A stretch of 64,000 nt of DNA from Notospermus geniculatus. Its lineage: Eukaryota > Nemertea > Pilidiophora > Heteronemertea > Lineidae. The stretch lies in the NCBI GenBank assembly GCA_002633025.1, contig NMRB01000109.1, positions 224,959 to 288,958 of the forward strand, given 5' to 3'. The number at the start of each line of letters is the position of its first letter. Positions within the stretch are counted from its first letter, which is position 1. This document shows positions 63,330-64,000 of the stretch, in pieces. The notes beneath the pieces are model-generated. The model worked only from the letters and a program-made list of their open reading frames with translations. It made no database searches and was not told the origin of the DNA. The position numbers and the translations under genes were made by a program.

Positions 63330-64000
63330 TTCTGTTATTTTGTGACATCAGCACGTGCTTGCATCTTTTTTTGGCCATGGCTATTCGTACTGCAGGCTGT
63401 CGGCGTCTTGCCGACACCAGCTCTTCTATCCGTCGTCCATGTGATTTCATCCATGTGGTTTTGGCGATTTGTCTTCAGTTCAACTGGCTAGGGATATTGT
63501 CTTCAGTTATTTTATTCAGGCCTTCCTCTCTTCAGAATGTCTTGAAGCTTCATCAGAAGTCCCCTCACGTGATGTGGACATGTTGGAGTGCTCAGAGACA
63601 GGAATCACCAATTTCTTAGAAAACTTTACCATGTTTATTAGCTTTAACTTAGATACTCGTGTACATGTACAGCACATAAACTGACACAACAGAGAGGATC
63701 AAAAATTAATTACAACTTAGTGACATGTGATCAATATGTGACCCGCTCCAACAAAAGTAGGCCCAGGTGATCTCATTACTGGCCATCAGTTTATTCAAGT
63801 ATTATCACTGCTGTCCACTACTATTGTCAACCTGCAGAGATGTATATTTCAGCTATTGTATGTAAGGTTGTGACTTGCACCTACTTTTTGCTAGATCTGG
63901 TCACATATGTTTCTACACCAAAGCAGCGTTGGTACATACTCTGGTGTACACTGTCTATCCAGTCCAGCAAATTGGGGGCCGTTATTCAACCATATATTTT
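63330..64000. other. Downstream sequence with nothing recognised
   Basis: No gene, RNA or full repeat was recognised. Near 63737-63762 the phrase TATGTGACCCGCTCCAACAA is the inverse of GCCGGAGTGGGTCACATA near 58555 and is probably the end of a dispersed DNA element. Confidence 0.5.

Overview
This is animal (metazoan) genomic DNA: small exons with GT/AG introns, strong Kozak starts, and very many short terminal-inverted-repeat elements, tRNA-derived SINE pieces and minisatellites. The AT-leaning introns and the combination of a class II CPD photolyase with an MCF2L/DBS-type Rho exchange factor suit a marine invertebrate, probably a deuterostome such as a lancelet, echinoderm or hemichordate. 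The sequence alone does not settle the phylum. Only two genes can be supported, placed head to head.

Positions 1-6583 hold no recognisable gene. They carry simple repeats, a diverged ~325-bp tandem array (about 3650-5710) and interspersed fragments. Positions 6584-11218 (minus strand) are a complete ten-exon class II cyclobutane-pyrimidine-dimer photolyase of 550 codons. All nine introns have GT/AG ends and matching phases, and both class II signatures are present. Positions 11219-13794 separate the two genes and contain two abutting TTAA-flanked elements about 60 bp upstream of the photolyase start codon.

Positions 13795-59230 (plus strand) are an MCF2L/DBS-like guanine-nucleotide exchange factor: CRAL-TRIO (Sec14), spectrin-like coiled region, DH, PH and SH3. 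There are two possible first exons, at 13795 and 38731, each ending in the same phase, so both splice in frame to exon 2 at 40058. With one copy of each exon the product is 1213 or 1157 residues, close to the vertebrate protein. The long 3' region runs to a good AATAAA at 63293.

The main oddity is that the block encoding the Sec14 domain and spectrin region is present twice in tandem (40097-47428 and 47429 to about 55685). The junction lies inside coding sequence, fuses the start of exon 12 to the end of exon 2, and puts the next exon out of frame. By-eye comparison of the duplicated coding sequence finds about 25 silent differences and one replacement, with several intronic indels and an element insertion with a clean empty site in the other copy. 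I read this most simply as two alleles of a highly heterozygous animal placed end to end in an assembly; a real intragenic duplication is the alternative. No bacterial-type system, CRISPR array, rRNA or convincing tRNA gene is visible, and I found no clearly new biological system.
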